A stretch of 64,000 nt of DNA from Bacillus sp. (in: firmicutes) (GCA_021208645.1 JAJOJL010000117.1:1-64000), one strand, 5' to 3'; shown: positions 1 through 13,068, counted from the first letter of the stretch. The notes: generated from the sequence alone by a model not told the origin. A program made the numbers and translations.

Positions 1-1
1 G

Positions 2-190
2 TGGAGTGTAGTATATATAGCAAACAATGATCTCATGGCAGAAAAAATAAAGAATAAACTTTCCTCTGAAGGCTTCATGGTACAGCTACGGGAGCTTTCC
101 AAAAACCCTCAGAAAAAAGGACAGGTGGAAATATTAGTACCAAGGTCTGAGGCCCAAGATGTTGTGGAATTTTTGTCGGAGTTTACGTAA
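2..190 (+). CDS. C-terminal part of a small conserved protein upstream of pfkA (5' truncated by window edge)
   Basis: Open frame WSVVYIANNDLMAEKIKNKLSSEGFMVQLRELSKNPQKKGQVEILVPRSEAQDVVEFLSEFT*; resembles the small protein found between dnaE and pfkA in Clostridia (from memory). Confidence 0.55.
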   Translation, partial: WSVVYIANNDLMAEKIKNKLSSEGFMVQLRELSKNPQKKGQVEILVPRSEAQDVVEFLSEFT

Positions 191-281
191 AAAGGTATTT
201 GAACTTATTGATATACATGATAAAATAGTAACAAGAAACATTTTTAGTCCCATAGGGACATAAAAGTGTCCTACCAGGTAA

Positions 282-1254
<973 letters not shown>

Positions 1255-1269
1255 TTAAGGAGGAAGAAA

Positions 1270-3024
1270 ATGAGAAGAACAAAGATTGTTTGTACCATAG
1301 GTCCAGCTAGTGAGTCTCCTGAGCAATTACGTAAACTTATAAATGCTGGTATGAATGTGGCAAGATTAAATTTTTCCCATGGTAATTATGAAGAGCATGG
1401 GGCGAGGATAGATGCTATCCGTAAGGTAGCTAAGGAATTAAATAAAAACATAGCAATTTTATTAGATACTCAAGGACCTGAGATTAGAATCAAGAAATTT
1501 GCTGAAGGAAAGATCCAGCTCAATGATGGGGATATCTTTACCCTTACCACAGAAGACATTATGGGAGACCAAAGCAAGGTAGGCATAACATATGAGGGTT
1601 TACCTAGTGATGTTAAGACTGGGGATCGCATTTTTAATTGATGATGGCTTAATAGAGCTTAGAGTGATAGAAGTATCTTCAACGGATATTAAGTGTAAAG
1701 TTTTAAATGGTGGCCCTCTAAGTGATAGAAAAGGAGTCAATCTTCCTGGAGTGTCTGTTTCACTTCCCGCCATGTCGGAAAAGGATTTGAAGGATATAGA
1801 GTTTGGTATTAAGCAACGTGTTGATTTTATTGCAGCATCCTTTATTAGGAAAGCTTCTGACGTTATAGCTATTAGAAGGGTATTAGAGGAGCACAATAGT
1901 GATATCCATATTATTTCAAAGATAGAAAATCAAGAGGGTCTAGATAACTTAGAAGAAATTTTAAAAGTCTCCGATGGACTTATGGTGGCAAGGGGAGACT
2001 TAGGAGTAGAAATTCCCGTTGAAGAGGTGCCTTTAGCACAAAAAATTAATGATTGAAAGCTGCAATAAAGCTGGTAAGCCAGTAATCACAGCCACACAAA
2101 TGCTAGATTCCATGATGAGAAACCCAAGACCAACAAGGGCAGAAGCCAGTGATGTTGCTAATGCTATTTTTGATGGTACTGATGCTATTATGCTTTCTGG
2201 TGAAACTGCAGCAGGTAAATATCCTGAAGAATCCGTTAAGACCATGGCTCAAATAGCAGAAAGGGCGGAGCAAGCAGTTCGTTATGAAGAAATATTAGGT
2301 AAGAAGACATTTATTCCTAAAGCTTCTATTACTGACTCAATAAGTAGTGCTACTTGTAGTACCGCTCAAAACTTAGGTGCATCGGCAATAATTACCTCAA
2401 CCCAATCTGGATTTACTGCGAAAATGGTATCTAAGTATAGACCTAATTGTCCAATTATAGCAGTTACTCCTGAGGATAGGGTGTTAAGGAAATTAGTTTT
2501 AACTTGGGGTGTTTACCCTGTATTAGGTAACCAGACAGATAATACTGACGATATGATTCAAGAAGCAATTATGACATCTTTAGAGGCAAAATATATTAAA
2601 GATGGAGATTTAGTTGTAATAACAGCTGGAGTACCTGTGGGTATGGCAGGGACAACCAACCTTTTAAAGGTACACGTTGTTGGAGATGTTGTGGTTAAAG
2701 GTACAGGTATTGGTAATAATGCTGTACATGGAACTGTTATAGTAGCAAAAACAGCTAAAAGACTTAGCAAACAAAAAAGGAAGCGGAGAAATTTTAGTTA
2801 CCATATCTACCGATAGGGACCTAGTTCCAAACCTAGACGGAATAAAAGCTATAGTGGCCGAAGAAGGTGGCTTGACATCCCCTACAGCAATCGTTGGATT
2901 ATCCAAAGGTATCCCAGTAATTGTTGGAGCTACTGGCGCTACTTCTATGCTAAAAGATGGGGAAGAAGTAACTGTGGACCCATTAAGGGGTTTAGTGTAC
3001 AGAGGGCATGCAAAGGTAAAATAA
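1270..3024 (+). CDS. pyk: Pyruvate kinase with C-terminal PEP-utilising domain, interrupted by three single-base insertions (~1635, ~2045, ~2755)
   Basis: [37 protein letters not shown]; downstream frames continue the family and end ...[52 protein letters not shown]. Shifts map to homopolymers. Confidence 0.93.
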
Positions 3025-3079
3025 TTTAAGTGCACAGGGGGAATTTCTTCTGTGCACTTTTTAAAAAGGGGTGGCAATA

Positions 3080-3475
3080 ATGTTAGCAAAGTTACTGTTA
3101 TTATTTACAATTGTACCTTTATTGGAGTTATTTTTGCTATTTAGGATTGCAGAATATGTTGGTGGTGGGACAACAGTTATAATTGTAGCTGCTACAGGGT
3201 TTTTTGGGGTATTTTTAGCAAAATCCCAGGGTCTATGGGTATTAAAACAAGCAGGCTGGGCCCTTAGTAGGGGGGAGATGCCAACCCATAATTTGTTAGA
3301 CGGGGCATTTGTTTTGATAGGCGGCGCCTTTCTGTTAACACCTGGGTTGATCACAGATTTAGCTGGATTTATGCTCCTTTTCCCCTATAGTAGAAAATAC
3401 ATTAAGGTTTATGTACAAAAAAGACTCCAAAAAATGCTGGAGTCAGGAAAGTTTAATATATATTGGAGGAATTAA
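3080..3475 (+). CDS. fxsA: FxsA family membrane protein
   Basis: MLAKLLLLFTIVPLLELFLLFRIAEYVGGGTTVIIVAATGFFGVFLAKSQG...GGAFLLTPGLITDLAGFMLLFP; position after pyk. Confidence 0.88.
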   Translation: MLAKLLLLFTIVPLLELFLLFRIAEYVGGGTTVIIVAATGFFGVFLAKSQGLWVLKQAGWALSRGEMPTHNLLDGAFVLIGGAFLLTPGLITDLAGFMLLFPYSRKYIKVYVQKRLQKMLESGKFNIYWRN

Positions 3476-3899
3476 CAGTTTGACTTTCTGGTGCTACATC
3501 TAAGGTACGAATTAGCTCAACAAAAAAAGTCTTGATAATGATATTCTGCACCGATACTTTTACCTTGGGAGATGATGTTAATACCATCATAGCCACGACT
3601 TAGAAATAAAGTTATAGGACTAAAAAACAGTTAATCTGCGGATAAATTTGATTTTAGCTAAATGAAGCTTACTTTCTAATCCAATAATAGCTAAGGATAA
3701 AAGTTTACTTGTCTTATATTTCTTTGTCACTCCCTCTGAATAGTTTATGGACATACATCCACCATTAAAGAAATCTAAACCAATAATTCTTGCTCCTTTA
3801 AATTTCTGAAGCTTGATTGTCAAGTAAGTCCACCACCGCGCTATAGTCACCAGATCTATCCTGGGTAAACAAAACATATACATCTAAACTATTTAGCTC
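3453..3899 (-). CDS. C-terminal fragment of an unidentified protein (needs three homopolymer corrections), fused at its 5' side to proS
   Basis: Corrected reading: [146 protein letters not shown]; convergent with fxsA. Confidence 0.5.
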
Positions 3900-5603
3900 A
3901 CCTTCTTGGGTGAGTTTTTTAATTGTAGCTAAAATATCATCTTTATGCACTTCTAAATTTTCACCGGTTTTCCTTACTTTTATTTCTACAACTCCTTCTG
4001 AAGCACGTTTTCCAACGGTAATGCGGATCGGAAAGCCGAATAAGTCAGCGTCTTTAAATTTTACTCCAGGACGTTCGGCACGGTCATCCAACAGTACATC
4101 GTACCTTTCTTGACCAAGCACACGATACAATTCCTCTGCAAGTTCCCGTTGATCGTCTTGCTTTATATTTACCGGTACGACATGGATATGGAACGGAGAA
4201 ACAGAAGCAGGCCAAACAATCCCGTCTTCATCATGGTGTTGCTCGATGATTGCTGCTACTGTTCGTGATACACCAATCCCGTAGCATCCCATTATCATCG
4301 GTTTATTTTTTCCATTTTCATCAAGGAACATGGCACCCATTGCCTCACTGTATTTTATCCCTAGCTTAAATACGTGACCTACTTCTATCCCTTCTTTAAA
4401 ACGGATAACACCCTTTCCATCAGGAGATGGATCTCCTTCTTGGATATTTCGTAAGTCTCCGTACTGGTCAACAGTAAAATCTCTATCTCCATTAACGTTA
4501 ATTAAATGTTTTTGGGCTTCATTTGCTCCACAGACCCCATTAACGATAGCTTGTACAGCATGATCTGCAATTACTTTTACATTACTGTTCACATTAACAG
4601 GTCCCACATAACCTGGGACACAATTCATCCACTTTTTGGTATCCTCTTCTGTGGCCATTTCCACAATCTGAGCATCAAATAAATGTTTAATTTTTACATC
4701 ATTAACCTCATGGTCCCCTCGTACTAACACTAGTACAGGCTCTTCATCAACCATAAACAACATAGATTTTATAAGTTTTTCTTTCGGTACATTAAGGAAG
4801 GTAGCAACATCCTCAATTGTTTTCTTCTCTGGAGTATCTACTTTTTCAAGGCTTTCTACCGCTTCCTCTGACTTTGTATAGGTTACATTAACAGGAGCTA
4901 TTTCAATATTAGCTGCGAAATCGGAAGTGTCTGAATAGGCAATTGTATCTTCTCCCACTTCTGTTAATACCATAAATTCATGGGTTTCCTTACCACCTAT
5001 TGCACCCGAATCAGCTACAACCGCACGAAAATCTAAACCACAGCGTGTAAAAATTCGGACATAAGCTTTATACATTTTTTCATAGCTTTCATCTAATCCT
5101 TCTGCTGTTGCATCAAAGGAATAGGCATCTTTCATAAGAAATTCCCTGGCCCTTAATACACCGAACCTTGGACGCCTTTCATCACGGAATTTGTTTTGAA
5201 TTTGATAAAGGGTCATTGGCAATTTCTTATAGGATTGAACATCGTCCCTGACCAGTGTCGTTATTACTTCCTCGTGGGTTGGTCCTAATGCAAACTCTCT
5301 TCCATGACGGTCATTCAAGCGCATAAGCTCTGGACCATATGCTTCCCAGCGGCCAGACTCTTTCCACAGCTCTGCCTGTTGGATCGCTGGCATTAACAGT
5401 TCTTGGGCTCCTGCAAAATTCATTTCCTCACGTATTATGTTTTCCACTTTCTTTAGTACCTTTAAACCTAAAGGCAGAAAAGAGTAAACCCCTGAAGTAC
5501 TTTGACGAATCAAACCAGCACGAAGCATTAATTGATGACTTTTCACTTCTGCATCACTTGGTATGTCCCTTAAGGTAGGGGCTAGGTATGTACTTTGTTT
5601 CAT
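3798..5603 (-). CDS. proS: Prolyl-tRNA synthetase (authentic part ~3900-5603; last ~32 codons are a foreign in-frame tail)
   Basis: [46 protein letters not shown]; insertion-domain ProS; tail [16 protein letters not shown]... is not ProS-like. Confidence 0.95.
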   Translation of the reverse strand: MKQSTYLAPTLRDIPSDAEVKSHQLMLRAGLIRQSTSGVYSFLPLGLKVLKKVENIIREEMNFAGAQELLMPAIQQAELWKESGRWEAYGPELMRLNDRHGREFALGPTHEEVITTLVRDDVQSYKKLPMTLYQIQNKFRDERRPRFGVLRAREFLMKDAYSFDATAEGLDESYEKMYKAYVRIFTRCGLDFRAVVADSGAIGGKETHEFMVLTEVGEDTIAYSDTSDFAANIEIAPVNVTYTKSEEAVESLEKVDTPEKKTIEDVATFLNVPKEKLIKSMLFMVDEEPVLVLVRGDHEVNDVKIKHLFDAQIVEMATEEDTKKWMNCVPGYVGPVNVNSNVKVIADHAVQAIVNGVCGANEAQKHLINVNGDRDFTVDQYGDLRNIQEGDPSPDGKGVIRFKEGIEVGHVFKLGIKYSEAMGAMFLDENGKNKPMIMGCYGIGVSRTVAAIIEQHHDEDGIVWPASVSPFHIHVVPVNIKQDDQRELAEELYRVLGQERYDVLLDDRAERPGVKFKDADLFGFPIRITVGKRASEGVVEIKVRKTGENLEVHKDDILATIKKLTQEGELNSLDVYVLFTQDRSGDYSAVVDLLDNQASEI

Positions 5604-5683
5604 AATATGCCACCTCAGATTTTTAATTTATTTTGAGTATCCCTCTAGCTCAGAAGCATTAAATAATGAATTAAGATGGTAAC

Positions 5684-5893
5684 GTGTTGATGAGATCTCC
5701 TCGAACTCGCTTTCCGCGGGCAACGCCTCAGCCTCCTCGGGAAACGCCACCCTGCGGGGTCTTCTGTCTCTTCCTCTGCAAGCATCGCTTTGTAGTTTAT
5801 GCGTCGAGACAAATCGTAGCCTATTCATGAAGCATATGCTCTTAGCTGTTGCTTTTCCCGCTGGAGTCTCGTTCGCTCCGATCTCATCAACAC
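5684..5893. repeat. Family A dispersed intergenic repeat, copy A1, with 14-bp terminal inverted repeats
   Basis: Ends GTGTTGATGAGATC ... GATCTCATCAACAC; internal CTCGCTTTCCGCGGGCAACGCCTCAGCCTCCTCG ... CCCGCTGGAGTCTCG shared with 48402-48659. Confidence 0.85.
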
Positions 5894-6048
5894 TTCAATT
5901 CAAAAATTTAAAACTCATTCTGAGCAAAAGGGATACCCATGTTATATATATATGTCATCGTAGCTGCCATGTTTTCAGGTACTATTTTAAATTAACTGTG
6001 ATAAAAAAGTAGTGGGAAAAGGGAATTCCTCCCTTTCCCCTTCGATTT

Positions 6049-7307
6049 TTATAGGAAAAATTTATTAATATCGTTCCAAGTAACAACAAGCATGAGCAGC
6101 ATCAACAGGGCAAAGCCAATGAAGTGAACAACCCCTTCTTTTTGCGGGTCAATTGGTTTCCCTCTAAGGGCTTCGACTGCGATAAACATGAGTCTTCCTC
6201 CATCAAGGGCAGGGAGTGGCAATAGGTTTATGATACCTAAATTCACACTCAATATTGCTGTCCATTGCATTAACACCAAGAATCCCATTTGCGCAACTTC
6301 ATCTGTATAACTGTAAATTCCTACCGGTCCTGCTAAATGGTCCAAAGAGAATTGGCCGGTCACAAGCATTCCCAATGCCTCAAAAATTAAAACGGTAAAC
6401 TCATAGGTTTGGGTAAATCCAAACGTGATGGCACCTACCACGGATTTTTCCATCATCGGATAAATGCCGACGACGCCTTCTACACGTTCTTCATGATTCA
6501 GTCTCTCCTGAGGAGTCATGGTCACATCAAATCGTTCTGATCCTCGTTGCATTTCAAACACAAGGGGCTCATTCGGATTGGACTGAATAATCGTCGTCAT
6601 TTCTTCCCATGTGGAAACTCTTCCCCACCTATAGAGAGAATCCTATCACCAGATTGGAGACCTGATTCAATGGCAACACCGTCTTCAGTCAAATCACCAA
6701 CTAATGCTTCGTTCACTGGAATTCCAGCAATCCAAGCGTACATAGTAAGTATAGCAATTGCTAAAACAAAGTTCATGGCTGGACCTGCAAATAGGGCCAA
6801 TGCACGCTGGCTCTTTGTTTTCGAACTAAATTGTCGGTTATAAGGTGCTATTTGTGTTGCATGTTCATCATGTACATACTCCGCTTTTTCATCAATGCTG
6901 TACGTAACAAGGCCTTCCTCATCAGGAACATAACCAGTTACAAATAGATCGTGTTCCATATCAATTCGTTCTACTTGAATCACTTTGCAGTCAGGATGCT
7001 TTGATTTATTATTAATAATTAGTTTGTTTACTTTCCCTTTCTCATTAAACAGGAGCCCGATTTCATAGCCTGGTTTAACTTGAATAATTTCTGGATCTTC
7101 TCCTGCCATTCTCACAAATCCACCTAATGGCAATAATCGGATTGTGTATACGGTCTCAGCTTTTTTAAAGGAAAAAATCTTTGGACCAAAACCAATGGCA
7201 AATTCCCGGCAAAGAATACCTGCCCGTTTAGCAAATATCAAATGGCCTAATTCATGAATAAAGACTAACAGTCCAAAAATGATAATAATAGAAATGAATG
7301 TATTCAT
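6049..7307 (-). CDS. rseP: RIP metalloprotease RseP/RasP, frameshifted near 6605
   Basis: HELGH active site, [21 protein letters not shown]; two overlapping ORFs join by restoring one T. Confidence 0.95.
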
Positions 7308-7325
7308 TGCAACCCAACCTTTACT

Positions 7326-8474
7326 TTAGCTCATATAAGTTACTACTTGCTTCCTTGTCCATTCATCGACAGTAATAATCTCCTCCAATGTTGGAGAAGG
7401 GATCACTGTATGTTCTTGTAATGCTCTTTCCACTAAATCTTCAATTTGTAGGAACCGAATTTTCCCTTGGAGAAACGCATCAACTGCCACTTCATTGGCT
7501 GCATTTAATACGGTTGGAGCAGTGCCTCCCGTCTTTCCTGCTTCAAACGCCAACGATAGACAACGATAGCGGTCAAAATCCGGTTTTTGAAAGTGAAGAG
7601 AACCGATTTCCCATAAGTTTAACGCTTTTCCTCCTACTAAATCAAGCCTTTTTGGTTTGGATAATGCATATTGTATGGGAACTCTCATGTCTGGATTTCC
7701 TAAATGAGCAAGGACACTACCATCAATATATTCTACCATGGAGTGAATAATACTTTCTTTATGTAGGATGACCTCTATTTTTTCATAGGGAATAGTAAAT
7801 AGCCACCTTGCCTCAATCACTTCTAACCCTTTATTCATCATTGTCGCTGAATCTATCGTAATTTTTGCTCCCATTTGCCAATTTGGGTGATTCAAGGCCT
7901 GGGCCACCGTAACATCTTGTAAATCTTCCCTAGAACGATCACGGAAACTGCCCCCAGAAGCTGTTAATATGAGCTTGGAAACTTCTTTTTGAACATCTCC
8001 TTCTAAGCATTGATAAATGGCGGAATGTTCACTATCAATGGGGATCAGTTCTACTCCATGCTTCTCTGCCGCCTCTGTAACGAGATGGCCTGCTGTTACT
8101 AAAGTTTCCTTATTGGCAATGGCTATGTCCTTTCCAGATTCAATCGCTGCCAACGTGGGCTGTAAACCGACACTTCCCATGACCGCATTTACGAGTAGAC
8201 TGGAGTATTCATCTGTTGCCACTTCCATTAAACCGTCCTTGCCTGATACAAGCTTTACACCAGAAGGTAAATCTTTTAAAAGTTTATTAGCAACTTCCTC
8301 GGATTCAACACTTACGAGCTTAGGCATAAATTCATGAATCTGCTTAATACCCAAATCTATATTTCTTCCAAAGCTCATGGCAACGAGCTCAAATTGGTCC
8401 TTATGAGAACGTATGACATCCAATGTTTGTACTCCAATGGAACCTGTTGACCCCAATAGACTAATTTTTTTCAT
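7326..8474 (-). CDS. dxr: 1-deoxy-D-xylulose-5-phosphate reductoisomerase
   Basis: [42 protein letters not shown]. Confidence 0.97.
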   Translation of the reverse strand: MKKISLLGSTGSIGVQTLDVIRSHKDQFELVAMSFGRNIDLGIKQIHEFMPKLVSVESEEVANKLLKDLPSGVKLVSGKDGLMEVATDEYSSLLVNAVMGSVGLQPTLAAIESGKDIAIANKETLVTAGHLVTEAAEKHGVELIPIDSEHSAIYQCLEGDVQKEVSKLILTASGGSFRDRSREDLQDVTVAQALNHPNWQMGAKITIDSATMMNKGLEVIEARWLFTIPYEKIEVILHKESIIHSMVEYIDGSVLAHLGNPDMRVPIQYALSKPKRLDLVGGKALNLWEIGSLHFQKPDFDRYRCLSLAFEAGKTGGTAPTVLNAANEVAVDAFLQGKIRFLQIEDLVERALQEHTVIPSPTLEEIITVDEWTRKQVVTYMS

Positions 8475-8559
8475 TTAGAAGCTCCTTCTTTATGAAAAGT
8501 ACATGATAATTGCTAACCTTTAAATTATCAACACAAGTAATTTTTTTTACAAAGAATGA

Positions 8560-9345
8560 TTATATTAAATTTAACAAGTAAAGTATTGGCATAACAAAAA
8601 TCAGACTATCAAAGCGGTCTAAAATACCACCATGACCAGGCAAAACTTGTCCAGAATCTTTCACAGCATAATGTCTTTTCAAAGCAGATTCCACCAAATC
8701 GCCAATTTGGCCCGTTACGGAAACCACCGTAATGAACAGCAACATAATGATGATTGAACTGAACAAAGGAACAAACAAGGTATAAATAAAGCCTACAACA
8801 AAAGCTAATAAAACTCCGCCAATTGCCCCTTCAATCGTTTTGTTAGGACTAATATCAGGCCACAGCTTATTTTTACCAAATTTTCTCCCTGCAAAATACG
8901 CTCCCGAGTCTGTAGCCCAAACAAGAACCAAAATGAAAAAGATAAGGGAAAGACCTTGCTCTAAAAACCTTGTATACATGAAAAAGTGAAAACCGAACCC
9001 TATATACACAGAAGCTAAAATAATAAAGCCGGCGTGATCAAAGGTAAATCTATTTTTTGTTAATACAGTAAGGGCTAGTAAAACGATGATTAAAAGTACA
9101 AATATTTCCAGTCTATCTAAATGCAGCCATTGTAAATAGGACTGGGGAACAAGTAGTATCCCCATTAATACTAGACTTAGGAGGCCTATGGGAGAAGCTA
9201 ATTTCATCTGCTTCATTTTTAATAGTTCGCTTATGGCTATGGTCGCTAAAGCAAAAACTAATATTGTAAAAGGCCAGCCACCAACTATAATTATGGCTAA
9301 AAAAAACGCTCCTGCTATAATCGCTGTTATAATTCGTTGCTTCAA
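8560..9345 (-). CDS. cdsA: Phosphatidate cytidylyltransferase
   Basis: TDSGAYFAGRKFGKNKLWPDISPNKTIEGAIGG and GHGGILDRFDSL signatures. Confidence 0.96.
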   Translation of the reverse strand: MKQRIITAIIAGAFFLAIIIVGGWPFTILVFALATIAISELLKMKQMKLASPIGLLSLVLMGILLVPQSYLQWLHLDRLEIFVLLIIVLLALTVLTKNRFTFDHAGFIILASVYIGFGFHFFMYTRFLEQGLSLIFFILVLVWATDSGAYFAGRKFGKNKLWPDISPNKTIEGAIGGVLLAFVVGFIYTLFVPLFSSIIIMLLFITVVSVTGQIGDLVESALKRHYAVKDSGQVLPGHGGILDRFDSLIFVMPILYLLNLI

Positions 9346-9360
9346 GTTGAAAGCTCCTCT

Positions 9361-10124
9361 CTAAACGCCACCATACCTACGGATTCTCTTTTGATACACT
9401 TTTATTGCTTCATTAAAGTGTTCTTCAGTAAAGTCAGGCCAGAGTACTTCCGTAAACCAGAACTCTGAATATGCTAATTGCCAAAGCATAAAATTACTCA
9501 ATCTGATCTCCCCGCTGGTGCGAATTAATAAATCGGGATCCTGTAAATCTCCTGTCATTAAAAATTGTCCAAGAGATTCTTCTGATATACTGTCTATACC
9601 TTTTGGGTCATCTAGTGAATGATACAATTTCTTTACTGCTTCAAGAATTTCGTATCTACTTCCATAATTTAAGGCGAAATTTAATATTAAGCCATCATTC
9701 TCTTTCGTTTCATTAATGGCATTTTCTACGGCATTTAAAGTGTATTTCGGAAGGTTTTCTTTTGACCTGTCATACGCACAACTACGTTTTCCTCCATAAG
9801 AATAGGAAGTTCCTTATTTAAAAATCTTTCAGGAAGGCGCATAAGGAAATCTACTTCTTCCTTTGGACGTTTCCAATTCTCCGTTGAAAATGCATATAGT
9901 GTCAGTACTTTTACGCCTAATTTATTCGCTTCACGAACAATTTTGCGAATAACATTCATTCCTTCTCTATGACCAGCAATTCTTGGGAGTCCCCGTTTCT
10001 TAGCCCATCTCCCATTCCCGTCCATAATAATCGCTACATGTTCAGGGATGTTTTGTAAATCTAATTCTTCCTCTATTTTTTTGTGGGTTAATTGATTTTT
10101 TAATCTCGTCATTTTATTAAACAT
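9361..10124 (-). CDS. uppS: Isoprenyl (undecaprenyl diphosphate) transferase, frameshifted near 9757
   Basis: [29 protein letters not shown] ... [27 protein letters not shown]. Confidence 0.95.
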
Positions 10125-10403
10125 ACGCTTTCCCCCAAATTGCTTCAGTACATAGCGAGTTGTAAAAAATATGTATCTTTCCTCTTAAGCTTAGTATAAA
10201 AATTGCTTATTTTTAAACGTAGTAAACATGATTTTGTTTATCAGGTATGCCTTAAATCCTAACTTTGGTGAAAATGATTGCAAGTGCTGTTGCCTACTAT
10301 GGGATGGAATACATGATGGCCGTTCTTAAATGCTTCTTCTTTGTAATGTATTCTAAATACGAAAAATTTATTGCATAAACGTAGGAAAAACCCTCATAAC
10401 ATA

Positions 10404-10447
10404 AAGGCTACTGAAAAAGACTGGCTTTTCGCCGCTTCAGTAGCCTT
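10404..10447. repeat. 12-bp perfect inverted repeat (hairpin) between frr and uppS
   Basis: AAGGCTACTGAA ... TTCAGTAGCCTT. Confidence 0.8.
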
Positions 10448-10560
10448 AAGCAATAAAAGAAGCTGTTGCAATGCAACGCAGCCATTGCAATCTAATTGAA
10501 TTTTTCAGCATCCTCATAAACTAGAGGGTCTTTTACATTATCATTTTACATGTTTTTTTG

Positions 10561-11118
10561 TTACACTTCCATGATTTCTTCTTCTTTTGCAGAAGCTACA
10601 TCATCAATATTCTTAATCGTGTTGTCTGTCAGCTTTTGAACTTCATCTTGACTTCGGCGTAAGTCGTCCTCTGTCAGTTCACCATCTTTTTCTAATTTCT
10701 TCAATTCATCATTTGTGTCACGGCGAATGTTTCTAACTGCAACCTTTGCTTCTTCAGCGTAACGACCTACAAGTTTAACAAGTTCTTTTCTGCGCTCTTC
10801 TGTTAAAGCAGGAATAGCTATGCGGATAATATTACCATCATTAGATGGAGACAATCCTAAATCTGCCTTTTGAATCGCACGCTCAATGTCAGAAATAGAA
10901 GACTTGTCAAATGGTTGAATTGTTAACAACCTCGCTTCAGGAACAGCGATAGTTGCAAGTTGATTAAGAGGCGTCATCATGCCGTAGTATTCAACTTGTA
11001 CTTTGTCTAACAGAGCCGGATTAGCTCGTCCTGCACGGATGGTCGCTAATTCTTTCCGGAAGGCTTCAACAGATTTTTTCATACGGTCTTCAGCTTGGTT
11101 TAATACTTCCTTTGACAT
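10561..11118 (-). CDS. frr: Ribosome recycling factor
   Basis: Full-length RRF, ...[22 protein letters not shown]... Confidence 0.97.
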   Translation of the reverse strand: MSKEVLNQAEDRMKKSVEAFRKELATIRAGRANPALLDKVQVEYYGMMTPLNQLATIAVPEARLLTIQPFDKSSISDIERAIQKADLGLSPSNDGNIIRIAIPALTEERRKELVKLVGRYAEEAKVAVRNIRRDTNDELKKLEKDGELTEDDLRRSQDEVQKLTDNTIKNIDDVASAKEEEIMEV

Positions 11119-11843
11119 TATTCTCTCCCCCTTATAATCGTACCAATTTCTTCACCTTGTACTGCTCGTTTAATATTTCCTTCTTCCATGATTGAGAAGA
11201 CAATGAGCGGGATGTCATTATCCATACAGAGCGACGAGGCAGTTGAATCCATAACTGCTAACCCTTCTTTCAAGATATCCAGGTAAGTTAGTCTGTCATA
11301 TTTAACTGCATTAGCATCAACTGATGGGTCGGCACTGTACACACCATCCACTTTATTTTTGGCCATTAAGATTACATCGGCTTCAATCTCAGCAGCGCGA
11401 AGAGCAGCAGTAGTATCAGTGGAGAAGTATGGATTCCCTGTACCAGCAGCAAAAATCACTACCCGTTTCTTCTCTAAATGACGAATGGCCCTTCTTCTTA
11501 TGTAAGGCTCTGCCACTTGCCGCATTTCAATGGAGCTTTGTACCCGTGTTTGGACTCCGATATTTTCTAGGCTGTCTTGAAGGGCTAAGGAGTTCATTAC
11601 TGTGGCTAGCATTCCCATATAGTCAGCTGTAGCCCTGTCCATTCCTTTTGCACTTCCAGCCATACCTCGCCAAATATTTCCGCCACCAACGATAATTGCT
11701 ACTTCTACATTTAGCTCGACTATGTCACGTATTTGTTCTGCGATGGATTGAATAACAGTCGGGTCAATACCAAAACCTTGTTCCCCTGCTAAAGCTTCTC
11801 CACTTAATTTTAACACAATACGATTGTATTTTGGTTTATCCAT
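11118..11843 (-). CDS. pyrH: UMP kinase
   Basis: [31 protein letters not shown]-type kinase fold; operon order. Confidence 0.97.
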   Translation of the reverse strand: MDKPKYNRIVLKLSGEALAGEQGFGIDPTVIQSIAEQIRDIVELNVEVAIIVGGGNIWRGMAGSAKGMDRATADYMGMLATVMNSLALQDSLENIGVQTRVQSSIEMRQVAEPYIRRRAIRHLEKKRVVIFAAGTGNPYFSTDTTAALRAAEIEADVILMAKNKVDGVYSADPSVDANAVKYDRLTYLDILKEGLAVMDSTASSLCMDNDIPLIVFSIMEEGNIKRAVQGEEIGTIIRGRE

Positions 11844-11968
11844 ATTGTCCTCCAATACTCTCGTTTCCATATTCATGCTGTTTTATTGTAATAGGCTGTT
11901 ACGTATCATCTTGCAAATATTTAGGTTGTTTGGAAAAAAGGGACACGATGTGCCCCTCCATTGTAAAA

Positions 11969-12854
11969 TTATTTTTTCACTTGTGACATTACTTCTTCTG
12001 CGAAGTTGTCTTCTCGCTTCTCCATACCTTCCCCTACTTCAAAACGGAAGAATAACTTGATGCTTGCACCTTTAGATGCCACATATTTACCTACTTTATG
12101 GTCACTGTCTTTTACGAATGCTTGGTCATTTAAGCAAATATCTTCAAAGAACTTGCTAAGACGACCTTCCACCATTTTTTCAACAATGTTCGCTGGCTTG
12201 CCTTCGTTTAACGCTTGCTGCTTTAATACTTCACGCTCACGATCTACTTCTTCTTGAGAAACTTGGTCGCGGCTTACGTATTTAGGGTTAATGGCTGCAA
12301 TGTGCATAGCAATGTCTTTTGCTAGCTCTTCGTCAGTTGTTCCATCTAAAAGAGTTAATACACCAATTCGTCCGCCCATGTGAAGGTACGCACCGAAAGC
12401 TTGATTATCAGATTTCTCAACTACTTCAAAACGACGAAGAGAGATCTTTTCACCAATTTTAGCGATTTGATTGTTGATATAGTTTTTGAAGAGTGTCAGC
12501 ATCTCCAGCAAAATCTTGTCCTAGAGCTTCTTCCACATTAGCTGGGTTGTTGCTCAATAAATGGCCAGCAATTGTATCTACTAAGTTAATGAAGTTCTCG
12601 TTTTTCGCAACGAAATCTGTTTCAGCATTGATTTCTACGATAACCGCACGATTACCGTCCGTCTTTACTGAAGTTAAACCTTCTGCAGCAATACGGTCTG
12701 CTTTTTTAGCAGCACTTGCAATCCCTTTTTCACGTAAAAAATCAACTGCTTTTTCCATATCACCGTTTGTTTCTGTTAATGCTTTTTTACAGTCCATCAT
12801 TCCTGCGCCAGTTTTTTCTCGTAATTCTTTTACCATACTTGCTGTAATTGCCAT
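11969..12854 (-). CDS. tsf: Translation elongation factor Ts, frameshifted near 12485
   Basis: [44 protein letters not shown]... Confidence 0.96.
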
Positions 12855-12937
12855 AGGAAATTCCTCCTTAGTAATATGTACCTTTGCTTGGTATAGTTTT
12901 AACCAGTTTTAAAAGAAACAAAACTTATTTTTAACTG

Positions 12938-13065
12938 ACAATGGCTTCGCACGCCGCGCGCCAGTTATGAGAAGACCACTCATAACTGGCTTTCAAACAA
13001 TGCGGCGGCTTCGCTCATCCCTTCGAAGAATTAAGGAAAGGGAGAAAACCTTTGCTTAATTCTTC
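12938..13065. repeat. Family B structured repeat, copy B1 (tsf-rpsB intergenic)
   Basis: CAATGGCTTCGCACGCCGCGCGCCAGTTATGAG-AAGACCA-CTCATAACTGG...GCGGCGGCTTCGCTCATCC followed by hairpin GAAGAATTAAG...CTTAATTCTTC. Confidence 0.85.
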
Positions 13066-13068
13066 TAA

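Noticed and set aside
1270-2816. pyk as a fragmented pseudogene
   Set aside because: Three single-base homopolymer insertions restore a complete 584-aa class enzyme; more likely sequencing error.
5628-6012. Small ORFs at 5628-5828 and 5827-6012
   Set aside because: Lie in family A repeat copy A1; peptides such as CRGRDRRPRRVAFPEEAEALPAESEFEE arise from the repeat and recur in A2 (48380-48624), so they are repeat translations, not genes.
6597-7307. rseP as two separate genes or a pseudogene
   Set aside because: Two ORFs join by one homopolymer base, giving a normal full-length RseP; consistent with contig-wide indel errors.
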